NCBI RefSeq assembly: GCF_018413525.1
Contig: NZ_JAHCDD010000013.1
Coordinates: 27,537-91,536, forward strand
Length of the DNA stretch: 64,000 bases
Reading direction: 5' to 3'
Origin: Acidovorax sp. CCYZU-2555
GTDB lineage: Bacteria; Pseudomonadota; Gammaproteobacteria; Burkholderiales; Burkholderiaceae_C
Part shown: in pieces, positions 16,001-23,801 of the stretch
How the letters are laid out: every line of letters starts with the position of its first letter
Numbering within the stretch: the first letter of the stretch is position 1
Program-made: the position numbers and the translations under genes
The notes under the pieces: generated by a model
Database searches by the model: none
Told to the model about the DNA's origin: nothing
What the model saw: the letters and a program-made list of their open reading frames with translations, nothing else

Positions 16001-18627
16001 GTGGCATCGGCTCTGCTGCGGGCTACGTTGGCGCCCTCTACTCCCTCTCGCAAGGAAAGGTTGGAGCTGCCGCTGGTGCAGCGATCGGCACCTACATCTT
16101 CCCGGGAATAGGAACCATGATCGGTTCCATGCTGGGCGGTCTGCTGGATGGCTTGGACGACTCTGGCACTAAGCACATGGGTGCTGGCGCGATGTACAGC
16201 AAAGCGACGGGAGTGCAGGAGGGCGCGAGCATCTACAACCAGGCCACTTTCGGCATGGGTCATCGCGACGAGCACAGCGCGGATATGCAGGCCGGCATCA
16301 GCGGCATTGCGCAGAGCCTGGGCCAGACGCTCGATGCATTCGCAATGGCCTTCGGCAAGTCTGCGGGCTACAGCGTGGCCACCGCTTTCGCCGATGACAG
16401 CAGCGATGACGGGTCTTGGGGTTCGCTCAAGATCCTGGACCAGCTTGGTAGCACGCTTGTGGATTGGTCTGATAACCGGGCTAGCAAGTGGGCGCCGCGG
16501 GAGTTCGCGGATGGCAAGGAGGGCTACGAGGAGTACCTGAAGGCGGTCGCGGTTGATGTGAAGGCGGCGTTCCTGGCAATGGACCTGCCGGAATGGTCGG
16601 ATAGCCTGCTCAAGGCCGCAACGGACCTCGACAGCCTGAATGCCGCGTTGCAGCAGATCGCCACCGTGAAATCGGTGTTCGATGGCCTGGGCAAGACCAT
16701 GGGTATGTTTGCGGACCTCTCCGGAGAGCTGCAGACGCAATTGCTGGCCGCATCCGGTGGCATCGAAGCACTCGGCACCAACGCAGGGGCGTTCTACCAG
16801 AGCTTCTACAGCGATGGCGATCGCGCGCAAACGCAACGCGAGTTGCAGATGGGCGCTCTCGGCGACATGGGCCTGTACATCGACCCCTTCCAGGGCGATG
16901 CAGCAAAGGAGATGTTGCGGCTGACGGTGGAAGAGGCCATGGCTTCGGGGCAGGTGGCTTTGGCCGGAAAGCTCCTGGCCATGTCGGCATCGTTCGTGGA
17001 GACCGCTGATTACGGCCAAACCCTTCTGGACGCGACCGCGACAGCGGCCAAGGATGCTGCGCAAGAAGCGGCGGCCGCGGCGACATCGTGGACGGGTCTG
17101 GGCAAGGTGCTGGCGATGTTCTCCGGCCTCTCGGCCGAGGTGCAGTCGGGGCTGGTGACGGCCTCTGGCGGCATGGATTCGTTGGTCAGCAATGTGGGCG
17201 CCTTCAACCAAGGCTTCTACAGCGAGGGCGAGCGGGCACTGAGCCAGCGCGCGCAGCAGATGGCTGCCCTGGCTGAAATGGGGCTGTACATCGATCCGGC
17301 CGAAGGCGAAAAGGCGAAGGAGCTTTTCCGCAGCACTGTCGAAGGAGCGATGGCCTCGGGCCAGACCGAGCTGGCAGCCAAGCTGCTGGCGATGTCCGGA
17401 GAGTTTGCCTCGACTGCCGACTACGCGAAACAGTTCTTCGATGACCTGGCTCAGTCGGCGGTGCAGTCCATGTCCGGCGCCTGGTCGAACTTCGGGACGA
17501 TGGCGGGCCTGGCCGCGCAGTACACCGGCAACACGTCGGGCCTGTCGCAGCAGCTTGGCGTCGTGCAGGGCAGCTATGCCAGCGCGACAACCACGGACGG
17601 CCGCGTGGCGGCGCTGCAGCAGATCATCAACCTCGAGCAGGGGCTGTGGAATGGTCAGCAGGCAGCGCGCCAGGCGGAAGCTGCAGCGGCGACGGCGCGG
17701 GCCAATGCGGCGCGCGAGCAGGTCAATGCGGCAAAGCAGCTCCTGACCGCGGCGCAGGGCCTGGGCAGCTATGCCAAGTCTCTGGGCTTCAGCGAGGCAT
17801 CCGGGCTGGGCGAGACTGAGCGCCTGGCAGCCCTGGACAGCGAACGCCGTGACCTGCTGGCGAAGGCCCGGGCCGGCGACACCGGTGCGATGCAGGACCT
17901 TCAGGGCGTCACGGGCAACTATCTGACGCTTGCGCAGCAGATGGCTGTCAGCCAGCAGGACTACTCGGTCCTGTCGGGACGGATTGCTGCAGAGCTTGCG
18001 GCCACGGCGGCGATACAGGAAGCCTCGGCATCCAGCCAGGTCAGCCAGCTCGAGCGCCAGATTGCCGCGGCTGAGTCGGTTGCATCCAGCGCCGCAGAGC
18101 AGTTCAAGGTCAGCGCGGCAACGCAGAAGCTGATTGATGACCTGCTGGTGGAGTCGGCCACGGCCTTCGAAACCGAGGCGACGCTGACGCAGAAGCTGAT
18201 CGACCAAGGCGTGATGACCACGACTGCGCTGCAGAGCCTGCCTGCCGAGCTTGCGGGCGCCATCGGCACATCGCTAATTCCGGCAATTGCTGGCCTGGCT
18301 TCGGCCATGTCGTCGGCTGCCGCGATCAGCGTGCCGCAGTTCGCAGAAGGCGGTTTCCATGCAGGCGGCCTGCGGATCGTGGGCGAGCGTGGGCCAGAGC
18401 TCGAGGCCACGGGGCCAAGCCGCGTCTGGAACCAGTCGCAGCTCGCCGGTGCTCTGGGGGGCAACAACAACGCGGCTTTGGTCGCGGCGGTTGATCGGCT
18501 TACTGCTCAGAACGCGCGCATGTCGGCAGAGCTGGCTGAAATCAAGGCCAGCACTTCCAAGCTGGCCGAGCAGTTCGACAGCGTATCGGCGGGCGGTAAC
18601 GCCCTGCTCACGGAGGCTATGGCATGA
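13054..18627 (+). CDS. Tail tape measure protein
   Basis: This 1857-aa protein is the longest phage product and sets tail length. The N-terminal 200 residues are Ala/Gly/Lys-rich and helical. A tape-measure domain follows at about 240-450 (R-L-K-I-G-L-D-F..., S-S-E-E-L-K-Q-Q-L-G-E-R-L-P-G-A). The middle contains hydrophobic patches near 870-1010 and two related segments near 1210-1310 and 1345-1450 that repeat the pattern M-F-(A/S)-(D/G)-L-S. The C-terminus has G-G-F-H-A-G-G-L-R-I-V-G-E-R-G-P-E, the usual closing motif. An uninterrupted frame of this length supports an intact prophage tail module. Confidence 0.92.
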   Translation: MTDIASIGFKMETDDVARGIKSLETLAQQGPKVEKALDGVEKTAAKAGKSLKSIGEGAGKGLDEVGRAAPKVADGVGRVAKSADDAKKALAGMGASTAGLGSVAASAGQAGRGLASMAVATSQAGAGLAGFGSGLKSAQQMLREMQSQALASAQATSQMASATTAAVASMNAMAKAQADATRTAQEMARVFQAVGVHAKDGAAGVGRMGEASNGLGAGMGLAVRGVQAFLGLQLAGWAKDSAAALFQASAAAERLKIGLDFASARGGAEEMAYLRKATYDLGLSFQGTAQAYMQFQAAAKGTTIEGDKARAVFESISKASAVMGLTADQSSGALLALQQMISKGSVSSEELKQQLGERLPGAFQIAARSMGVTTAELGKMLEMGQVVAEDFLPKFAAELEKSLGDAPEKAAQRLDASVNRANDAWTRLKQNVGDSGVSQFWAGQLNVLTDGMGNFNNAIEQASASGKGFGGQLMAAAGAALQFINPVNAIGYSALETGNQLAEAEKKLQALKDAGAQSSSNLMLREAFGHAQRLVDKLREAAQAQKNLAGAGAGATAAPGGDPYNDGSQYASYTQAQKEREDAARRLAEITARQSGITKQFTDDLKTYQDALKAGVMTEKEYAAAVTEANKKRYESTEAGKEAAKQSKAGASAAGAEQSTYATLVATIKAKIAANDAELFAAGKLTESEKLRVQLQAQLDSGAKKLSAAHRAEAKDLLAKLKTQEDEEKAIKRALALNDERVASAEEMAKAMADLDKQVDAARLSIHEYSVGVQDSIEMTNLEASTLGMNAVARQTLIEQLRIEQDLRQRIQKIKDAPYKTEEARQADVDKITAEAMKAKANAQTKAYVSEWEKAFDQTSQALTDALMRGGKDGGELLRDYFRTLILRPIIKAIVDPIAAPITSGIQSMLGQGSGSSSASGGMPGGSFTDWSTWGSKASGWASDASFKLVTNGWEGMGSSMLGLSRTITSVDTYLKDIPGMSGGIGSAAGYVGALYSLSQGKVGAAAGAAIGTYIFPGIGTMIGSMLGGLLDGLDDSGTKHMGAGAMYSKATGVQEGASIYNQATFGMGHRDEHSADMQAGISGIAQSLGQTLDAFAMAFGKSAGYSVATAFADDSSDDGSWGSLKILDQLGSTLVDWSDNRASKWAPREFADGKEGYEEYLKAVAVDVKAAFLAMDLPEWSDSLLKAATDLDSLNAALQQIATVKSVFDGLGKTMGMFADLSGELQTQLLAASGGIEALGTNAGAFYQSFYSDGDRAQTQRELQMGALGDMGLYIDPFQGDAAKEMLRLTVEEAMASGQVALAGKLLAMSASFVETADYGQTLLDATATAAKDAAQEAAAAATSWTGLGKVLAMFSGLSAEVQSGLVTASGGMDSLVSNVGAFNQGFYSEGERALSQRAQQMAALAEMGLYIDPAEGEKAKELFRSTVEGAMASGQTELAAKLLAMSGEFASTADYAKQFFDDLAQSAVQSMSGAWSNFGTMAGLAAQYTGNTSGLSQQLGVVQGSYASATTTDGRVAALQQIINLEQGLWNGQQAARQAEAAAATARANAAREQVNAAKQLLTAAQGLGSYAKSLGFSEASGLGETERLAALDSERRDLLAKARAGDTGAMQDLQGVTGNYLTLAQQMAVSQQDYSVLSGRIAAELAATAAIQEASASSQVSQLERQIAAAESVASSAAEQFKVSAATQKLIDDLLVESATAFETEATLTQKLIDQGVMTTTALQSLPAELAGAIGTSLIPAIAGLASAMSSAAAISVPQFAEGGFHAGGLRIVGERGPELEATGPSRVWNQSQLAGALGGNNNAALVAAVDRLTAQNARMSAELAEIKASTSKLAEQFDSVSAGGNALLTEAMA

Positions 18628-19559
18628 CACAGGGCAGCGCAATGCTGCTCCTGCCAAACCAAATCACGGCGGCAATGATCACAGCGGGCACTTCGGTGCC
18701 CGTTGTCGATTCTGCGCGTGGTGAGGTCGCATGGAGCATCGGCACGGCCTACACGGGCGTGGAAACCAAGATCAACGACGGAGGGAAGTTGTGGGCAGCA
18801 GTGGCCGCGAGTACCGGGGTGAAGCCGGGCACCGACACGACCAAGTGGCGCGAGACTGGGCCCAGCAATCGCATGGCGGCGTTTGACGACAAGCTCAGCA
18901 CCAAGAGCATCGGCGCAGGCGAGTTGAAACTGGTCATCAAGCCCGGGTTCTTCAACGGCCTGGCGCTCTACGGCTTGGTGGGCGAGCAGCTGGAAATCAC
19001 GCTGCGCAACACGCCGGGCGGGACGATCATTTACCAATGGATCGGCGACATGTTCGAGCAGCCATTCGGCTTGTTCGAGTACCTCTACATGCCGCTGCGC
19101 CAGATCACCAAGCGCCTGGCCGCCGATCTCGCAATGGGCACCGATGCCGAGTTGACCATCCGGATTACGGCTGCCGGCACCGGGGTCTGCGGCGTGGGCA
19201 TGGTGGTCTGCGGGTTCTGGGAAACGCTGCTCGGAACCGGCGAGTTCGGCGGCGTCGAGTACGGCGCGTCAGCCGAAATCAAGACCTACAGCTACATCAA
19301 GACCGAGGAAGACGGCTCGACCTCGATCGTGCCGCGCGCGTCCGCCACCAACATCAATTGCAGCGTCGTCATCGACGCGGAGCAGGCCAACAAGGCGGTC
19401 GACGTCTTGACGCAGGTGCTGGCAAAGCCGGTGGCCATCGTGCTCAGCGGCCTGCCGCGCTACGAATACCTCAACACCTTCGGCCTGATTTCCGGGACGG
19501 CCACGGCCGAAACCTGGCGCACGGCAAAACTTCAAATCACAGGCAAGGGCTTCATATGA
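18624..19559 (+). CDS. Minor tail protein
   Basis: This 311-aa protein overlaps the tape measure stop by four bases and precedes the tail-tip gene. The N-terminal part (about 10-90) resembles a small carbohydrate-binding-like insert (W-S-I-G-T-A-Y-T-G-V...G-G-K-L-W-A-A-V), and the remainder is beta-rich with no catalytic motif. Position suggests a distal tail or baseplate component. The family is common in Burkholderiales siphophages but lacks an experimental role that I know of. Confidence 0.6.
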   Translation: MTQGSAMLLLPNQITAAMITAGTSVPVVDSARGEVAWSIGTAYTGVETKINDGGKLWAAVAASTGVKPGTDTTKWRETGPSNRMAAFDDKLSTKSIGAGELKLVIKPGFFNGLALYGLVGEQLEITLRNTPGGTIIYQWIGDMFEQPFGLFEYLYMPLRQITKRLAADLAMGTDAELTIRITAAGTGVCGVGMVVCGFWETLLGTGEFGGVEYGASAEIKTYSYIKTEEDGSTSIVPRASATNINCSVVIDAEQANKAVDVLTQVLAKPVAIVLSGLPRYEYLNTFGLISGTATAETWRTAKLQITGKGFI

Positions 19560-21013
19560 CCGACATCGTTCCGGTTCCTGAGGGCGTGCATTCGACGGAA
19601 TTCCCGACGAACGCAGATCGCACCGCAGGGACGTTCAACCCGAAAGTGGTGGCGTGGGGTGACTCGACGCGCGCGCAGTCGGTGCGCGACCGCGAGATTG
19701 CCTTGACCGCGTACACAAATGCCGTGGCGGCCTATGAAACGGCGTTGGCGGCCGGCGAGTCTCAGAAGCAGGCGGCTGCCTCAGCGCTCGCCGCTTTCAA
19801 TGAGGCAAATCGCAGTCAGATCGAGGCGATCCGATCCGAGGCCGGCGCGGCGAGCGCTTGGGCTGCTGCTGCAGCGGCCGGCGCGGCGGCGGGCTTGCCG
19901 TCGATGGTGGGCAAGGCTGGTATGACCCTCACGGTCAACGCCGCAGGCAATGGCGTCGAATGGAAGGCAGCCGGCTTTGAGGTCGGCGGCATCTATGTGG
20001 GCGCGAAGAAGCCCACGCTTGGCGCTTGGCTGGACACTGACGCCGTCTATTTGCAGTCGAGCTACCCAGTGCTGTTTGCGGCGCTGGGACTGGTGCCCGG
20101 CGTAGCCCCCTGGAATCAGCGGACGCCGACTGGGATCACCACTATCCGCGGCGTCGCTCACGGCAATGGGATGTATGTGGCTGTAGGCACTAATGCCTCC
20201 TCCGCCTATACAGGGGCCAGCAGCCCGGACGGAATTACATGGACAGCCCGTACAGTTAGCGCGGGCGAGGCCGCCGCGTTCGGTAACGGGGTATTTGTTG
20301 CGGTTGGAACAAACGTGGCGGCGTCCTCGTTAGACGGCGTCACTTGGACTGCGAGAACAATTGGCGCTTTCGCTTGGCGCGGCGTTACTTATGCCGCCGG
20401 ACTTTTTGTGGCGGTCGCTGTAGCAGGACAAATCGCTACATCTCCAGATGGCACAACGTGGACATTGCGCACTAGCGGGCTGTCGAACGGATACGGCGTT
20501 ACGTATAGCGGCGGGAAGTTCGTGGCTTTCGCCAGCAATGGACAAGCGGCTTCCTCCGTGGACGGCATCACGTGGACGGCACTATCCTCCATTACGGGTT
20601 TGGGAACTCTGTATGGGGTAGTCTACGGCAATGGGGTGTGGGTTGCGGTGGGGACCCGGGGGGCGATGACTAGTCCCGACCTGGTTACGTGGACGGCGCG
20701 ATTCATTCCCGGCGTTACTGCCAGCTACGGTTATACCGCCGTGGATTTCTATAGCGGGCGATTCATTGCCATTGGTGCTACGGCCTCTGGAAACGAAGTA
20801 TTTTCCGATAGCCCAGACGGAGTTACCTGGACACCTCGGCAGATCCCGGTGGGGGCGTATACCGTTCTCCGAAATCTGAACGGGCTCATCATCGCTGCCG
20901 GCACGGTCATGCAGACGGCGCCTCTGTTTCCCTACAACACCGCCACGCAGTTCTATGTCCCCGCCCCGCTAGGCGTGGTGGGCTTGAAGACGTGGATCAA
21001 GGCAGGAGATTGA
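19556..21013 (+). CDS. Tail fibre/tip protein with six propeller-type repeats
   Basis: This 485-aa protein starts at ATG 19556, overlapping the previous TGA. The first 130 residues are a helical, Ala-rich stalk. From about residue 195 to 450 a repeat recurs six times with the core (S/T)-x-D-G-x-T-W-T-x-R followed by a glycine loop and F/Y-V-A-V-G, the pattern of BNR/Asp-box-like beta-propeller blades. It is probably the receptor-contacting tip. The following gene may be its chaperone. The repeats are degenerate at DNA level, so they are old rather than recently amplified. Confidence 0.72.
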   Translation: MTDIVPVPEGVHSTEFPTNADRTAGTFNPKVVAWGDSTRAQSVRDREIALTAYTNAVAAYETALAAGESQKQAAASALAAFNEANRSQIEAIRSEAGAASAWAAAAAAGAAAGLPSMVGKAGMTLTVNAAGNGVEWKAAGFEVGGIYVGAKKPTLGAWLDTDAVYLQSSYPVLFAALGLVPGVAPWNQRTPTGITTIRGVAHGNGMYVAVGTNASSAYTGASSPDGITWTARTVSAGEAAAFGNGVFVAVGTNVAASSLDGVTWTARTIGAFAWRGVTYAAGLFVAVAVAGQIATSPDGTTWTLRTSGLSNGYGVTYSGGKFVAFASNGQAASSVDGITWTALSSITGLGTLYGVVYGNGVWVAVGTRGAMTSPDLVTWTARFIPGVTASYGYTAVDFYSGRFIAIGATASGNEVFSDSPDGVTWTPRQIPVGAYTVLRNLNGLIIAAGTVMQTAPLFPYNTATQFYVPAPLGVVGLKTWIKAGD

Positions 21014-21015
21014 GT

Positions 21016-21465
21016 ATGGACGCGCACATCATTGATTCGCGCGGGGTCTACCTGCGCACCGAGACTATCGACCCGATGGGCCCGCAGCCTCCCGGCGCGG
21101 TCTACGAAGCACTTCCCGGCAAGAAGTCGGGCAAGACGCGCGTATGGGATGGCGCGGCATGGCAGCAGGTGGCGAATGCGGACGTTCCGCCGCTGCCTGA
21201 GGCGCCTGGCCCTGAGCCCGACCCTGTGCCGCACTCCTGCACCCGCCGGCAGGGCCAGCGGGCATTGCTGGTGCACGGACACCTTGACGATGTGGAAGCG
21301 GCAATCGCGGCCATTGCCGATCCGCTCGAGCGCCGCGATGCTCAGATTGAGTACGAGGCCCACACCTGGGAGCGCGGTAACCCGTTCGTGCAAGCCATGT
21401 GGGCGCAGCTGGGCGGCACGCCCGAGCAGCTCGATGACCTATTCCGAATGGCGGTCACGCTTTGA
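21016..21465 (+). CDS. Tail fibre-associated hypothetical protein
   Basis: The 149-aa product begins at ATG 21016 with GGAGATTGAGT ahead of it. A beta N-terminus carrying V-Y-E-A-L-P-G and W-D-G-A-A-W-Q-Q-V is followed by a Pro-rich linker and a helical C-terminus. This is the build of small fibre-assembly or tail-tip accessory proteins located just after the fibre gene. It closes the tail block before a UUCG terminator. Function is inferred from position. Confidence 0.55.
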   Translation: MDAHIIDSRGVYLRTETIDPMGPQPPGAVYEALPGKKSGKTRVWDGAAWQQVANADVPPLPEAPGPEPDPVPHSCTRRQGQRALLVHGHLDDVEAAIAAIADPLERRDAQIEYEAHTWERGNPFVQAMWAQLGGTPEQLDDLFRMAVTL

Positions 21466-21484
21466 CCGGCGCCGCTCCACCCGC

Positions 21485-21506
21485 ACCCGCTTCGGCGGGT
21501 TTTTTT
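21485..21506 (+). terminator. UUCG-loop terminator after the tail block
   Basis: ACCCGC-TTCG-GCGGGT (21485-21500) is followed by a T-run to 21506. It has the same stem and loop as the hairpin at 10602 and separates tail genes from lysis genes. Confidence 0.8.
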
Positions 21507-21526
21507 ACGCCCGATCGGAATAGCTG

Positions 21527-21934
21527 ATGCGCTTATTTATCGCAATCCTTGTCTCGCTGCACCTGCTGGTGCCCATCGGTGTTTGGGCCCAGTCGGTGGT
21601 CAAAACGCCCCTTAGCTACTCGCTGCAGGAATACGGGATCGTGCTGGGCACGGCCTTGCTCGGCGGGCTTGCGTCGTGGTGGATGAAAGTCCGCCGCGGC
21701 GAGATCCTGGCCTGGAATCTCTCGTCGCTGATAGGCGAGCTGTGTGTGAGCGCCTTCGCCGGCCTGGTGGCGTTCTGGCTCTGCGAATACTTCACCCTCA
21801 ACCCGCTGCTTACCTCAGCCATCGTCGGGATGAGTGGCCACGCCGGCGCCAAGGGGCTGATCTGGGTCGAGTCTGCAGGGCAGAAGCTGCTTGAGAAGAA
21901 GCTGGGAATCGATCAACAGAAGGAGGCTCCATGA
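21527..21934 (+). CDS. Phage holin (LydA-like)
   Basis: This 135-aa membrane protein has an N-terminal hydrophobic signal-like segment (about 1-22) and further spans near 38-53, 70-88 and 95-112, plus a charged C-terminus. The motif W-W-M-K-V-R-R-G-E and the end S-G-H-A-G-A-K-G match P1 LydA-type holins, which permeabilise the inner membrane at lysis. It starts the lysis cassette and overlaps the endolysin start by ATGA. Confidence 0.78.
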   Translation: MRLFIAILVSLHLLVPIGVWAQSVVKTPLSYSLQEYGIVLGTALLGGLASWWMKVRRGEILAWNLSSLIGELCVSAFAGLVAFWLCEYFTLNPLLTSAIVGMSGHAGAKGLIWVESAGQKLLEKKLGIDQQKEAP

Positions 21935-22356
21935 AGGCAGAACTGACAAAGCAACTGCGCCGGGATGAGGGCGAGGTGCTCAGCGCCTACACCGACCACC
22001 TGGGCTACTGGACGATCGGCGTGGGTCGGCTGATCGACAAGCGCAAGGGCGGCGGCATCACGGCCGAGGAATCGGCCTACCTGCTGAGCAATGACATCGA
22101 CAAGCGCCAGTCCGAGTTGCTGCGCCGCGCGCCGTGGATGGCCCAGCTGGACCCCGCGCGCTTCGGCGTCATGCTGAACATGGCATTTCAGATGGGAGTC
22201 GACGGCCTGCTGGGCTTCAAGAACACCCTGGCCATGGTGAAGGCGGGCGACTACTCGGGCGCGGCGGCCGGCATGCTGCACAGCAAGTGGGCCACGCAGA
22301 CGCCGGCACGCGCGCAGCGCCTTTCCGTACAGATGCGGTCGGGGGTGTGGCAATGA
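21931..22356 (+). CDS. Endolysin, T4-type lysozyme (GH24)
   Basis: This 141-aa muramidase carries the T4-lysozyme catalytic arrangement E13-x8-D22-x5-T28 in the segment R-R-D-E-G-E-V-L-S-A-Y-T-D-H-L-G-Y-W-T-I-G-V-G. It has no signal peptide, so it needs the holin to reach the wall. The second half contains the F-G-V-M-L-N-M-A-F-Q-M-G helix usual for the family. It overlaps both neighbours by four bases. Confidence 0.92.
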   Translation: MKAELTKQLRRDEGEVLSAYTDHLGYWTIGVGRLIDKRKGGGITAEESAYLLSNDIDKRQSELLRRAPWMAQLDPARFGVMLNMAFQMGVDGLLGFKNTLAMVKAGDYSGAAAGMLHSKWATQTPARAQRLSVQMRSGVWQ

Positions 22357-22868
22357 TCGCGCGCATCAAGGCCTATGGCTGGCAGTCACTGGCCCTGGTG
22401 CTCTCCGGCCTGCTGCTATGGCAGACCCTGCGCCTGGCCGGCGCCGAAGTAGCCGCGGCCAAAGCCCAGCAAGCCCTGGCCACAAACACCGCTACCCAGG
22501 CTCAGCAGGGCCAGGCCGAAACCACCAAGAAAGCCGGCGCGCTGCTATTACACGCCGGCGCGCAACAGGAGAACACCCATGCCTACACACAAGACCTCCA
22601 TCGCCTGGAAGCTACCCGCGCTGCTGATGCTGGCCGCATTGCAGGCCTGCAGCACGACATGCGCGCCGCTGCCACCCGCAACGCCCAGCTTGCCGGTGAC
22701 GCCGCTGCCGCGCGAGATCTCGCAGATCAACACCAGCAACTCGCAGCCCTTGTTGCAGAAGGCGCGGGAGTGGTTGGCGAGTTTGTCGGCTTGGTCGAGC
22801 AGCGCGACTCCGAAGTGAGGGCGCTGCAGGGTCAGGTCGCGGCAGATGGGGTGTTGGCAGGGCGATAG
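22353..22868 (+). CDS. Rz-like inner-membrane spanin
   Basis: The 171-aa product starts at ATG 22353 (ATGA overlap). One N-terminal membrane span (about residues 10-30) is followed by a long Ala/Gln-rich coiled coil, the build of i-spanins that fuse inner and outer membranes in the last lysis step. A second gene, an Rz1-like lipoprotein, is fully nested in the +1 frame. It is the last recognisable phage gene. Confidence 0.8.
   Translation: MIARIKAYGWQSLALVLSGLLLWQTLRLAGAEVAAAKAQQALATNTATQAQQGQAETTKKAGALLLHAGAQQENTHAYTQDLHRLEATRAADAGRIAGLQHDMRAAATRNAQLAGDAAAARDLADQHQQLAALVAEGAGVVGEFVGLVEQRDSEVRALQGQVAADGVLAGR
22579..22818 (+). CDS. Rz1-like outer-membrane spanin lipoprotein nested in Rz
   Basis: This 79-aa protein lies in the +1 frame entirely inside the Rz gene. 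It has a signal sequence and lipobox ending LQAC (Cys at residue 24), followed by a Pro-rich mature part (A-P-L-P-P-A-T-P-S-L-P-V-T-P-L-P), typical of o-spanins. Nested Rz/Rz1 pairs are well known in lambdoid and other phages. Gram-negative host is implied. Confidence 0.8.
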   Translation: MPTHKTSIAWKLPALLMLAALQACSTTCAPLPPATPSLPVTPLPREISQINTSNSQPLLQKAREWLASLSAWSSSATPK

Positions 22869-22877
22869 ACTATAGCC

Positions 22878-23726
22878 ATGAATGTATTAATTGACGAAGT
22901 TGACTCGGCCCTGATCTACCACCACACAACAACAGAGGGGCTTATAGGAATACTAGAGAATAAGGAAATTTGGGCGACCAATATTAGATTTTTAAATGAC
23001 TATGAGGAGCTCGTTGCCGGACTTCGAGAGCTTGAATCCTGCATGGAAAATGTAAAATCTATTTACAAAGAAAAAAGTCTAGACGATATTCGTATTGATT
23101 TTTATAATAAACTTGAGGGAGTTATTAGGGATAATGTTAAGGAAAAAGACACATTCATTTCGTCATTTACAAAAACCAGAGATAGCTTAAGGCAATGGAT
23201 GTCTTATGGGAAGCCTAATTCTTCGTATAGCATTGGATTTGATCGAAAATTACTGGAGTCAAATGATATATTGTCGATAAGCAATATATCAAATGACGTT
23301 GTCTATTCTTTGCAAGACGTTGAGTACGGCGAGTGGATGCGTCTGCGTAACTCAAGCAGCTTAGATAAAATAATGAGCAGAGTCAAGGAGTCAAATGCGG
23401 CTGTGGCAATGGTTGAACTTGCACAAGACGCATTGTTTGGCTGCTGCTCAGTAAAGTCGAAGCAGTTTTCCGATGAGAATGAAGTTCGGATGATTTTTCA
23501 GACAAAAAAAATAGGCAAACCATTTTTGAAAACCAGATTTAGAAATTTTGGAGGCGTTGTTACTCCTTATATTGGCGCAAAAATTCCCTCTGCGGCAATA
23601 AAGGAAGTGATTGTTGGCCCCAGTGTGAATCGCGAGCTTTCAGAATTGGGTTTGAGTAATATTTTGAAAAAAAATGGCATCGACTGTAGAGTTAGTCATT
23701 CTGTGTGCACGCTTCGGCAGTTTTGA
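22878..23726 (+). CDS. DUF2971 protein, AT-rich prophage cargo
   Basis: This 282-aa protein shows the DUF2971 pattern: I-Y-H-H-T-T-T-E-G-L-I-G-I-L, then W-A-T-N-I-R-F-L-N-D-Y-E-E-L near the N-terminus, F-I-S-S-F-T-K-T-R-D-S-L-R-Q-W-M-S-Y-G in the middle and I-V-G-P-S near the end. The His-Thr and Ser-Phe-Thr blocks recall ADP-ribosyltransferase-like folds, but that link is my inference. Base composition is far more AT-rich than the phage genes, and it begins 10 bases after Rz, so it was acquired separately. DUF2971 proteins often occur near defence genes; the activity is unknown. No clear Shine-Dalgarno sequence is present. Confidence 0.72.
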   Translation: MNVLIDEVDSALIYHHTTTEGLIGILENKEIWATNIRFLNDYEELVAGLRELESCMENVKSIYKEKSLDDIRIDFYNKLEGVIRDNVKEKDTFISSFTKTRDSLRQWMSYGKPNSSYSIGFDRKLLESNDILSISNISNDVVYSLQDVEYGEWMRLRNSSSLDKIMSRVKESNAAVAMVELAQDALFGCCSVKSKQFSDENEVRMIFQTKKIGKPFLKTRFRNFGGVVTPYIGAKIPSAAIKEVIVGPSVNRELSELGLSNILKKNGIDCRVSHSVCTLRQF

Positions 23727-23801
23727 TTCTCTAAGAGGTTTTATTTTTTAAACGTTTAGTTGTTTGGTGTTGGTTGTGGGAAAACTGTAATTTATAGATC
23801 T

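Noticed and set aside
15928..18207. 759-aa open frame on the - strand inside the tape measure gene
   Set aside because: It mirrors a GC-rich coding region, is rich in Arg, His and Leu without a domain pattern, and the + strand gene is certain.
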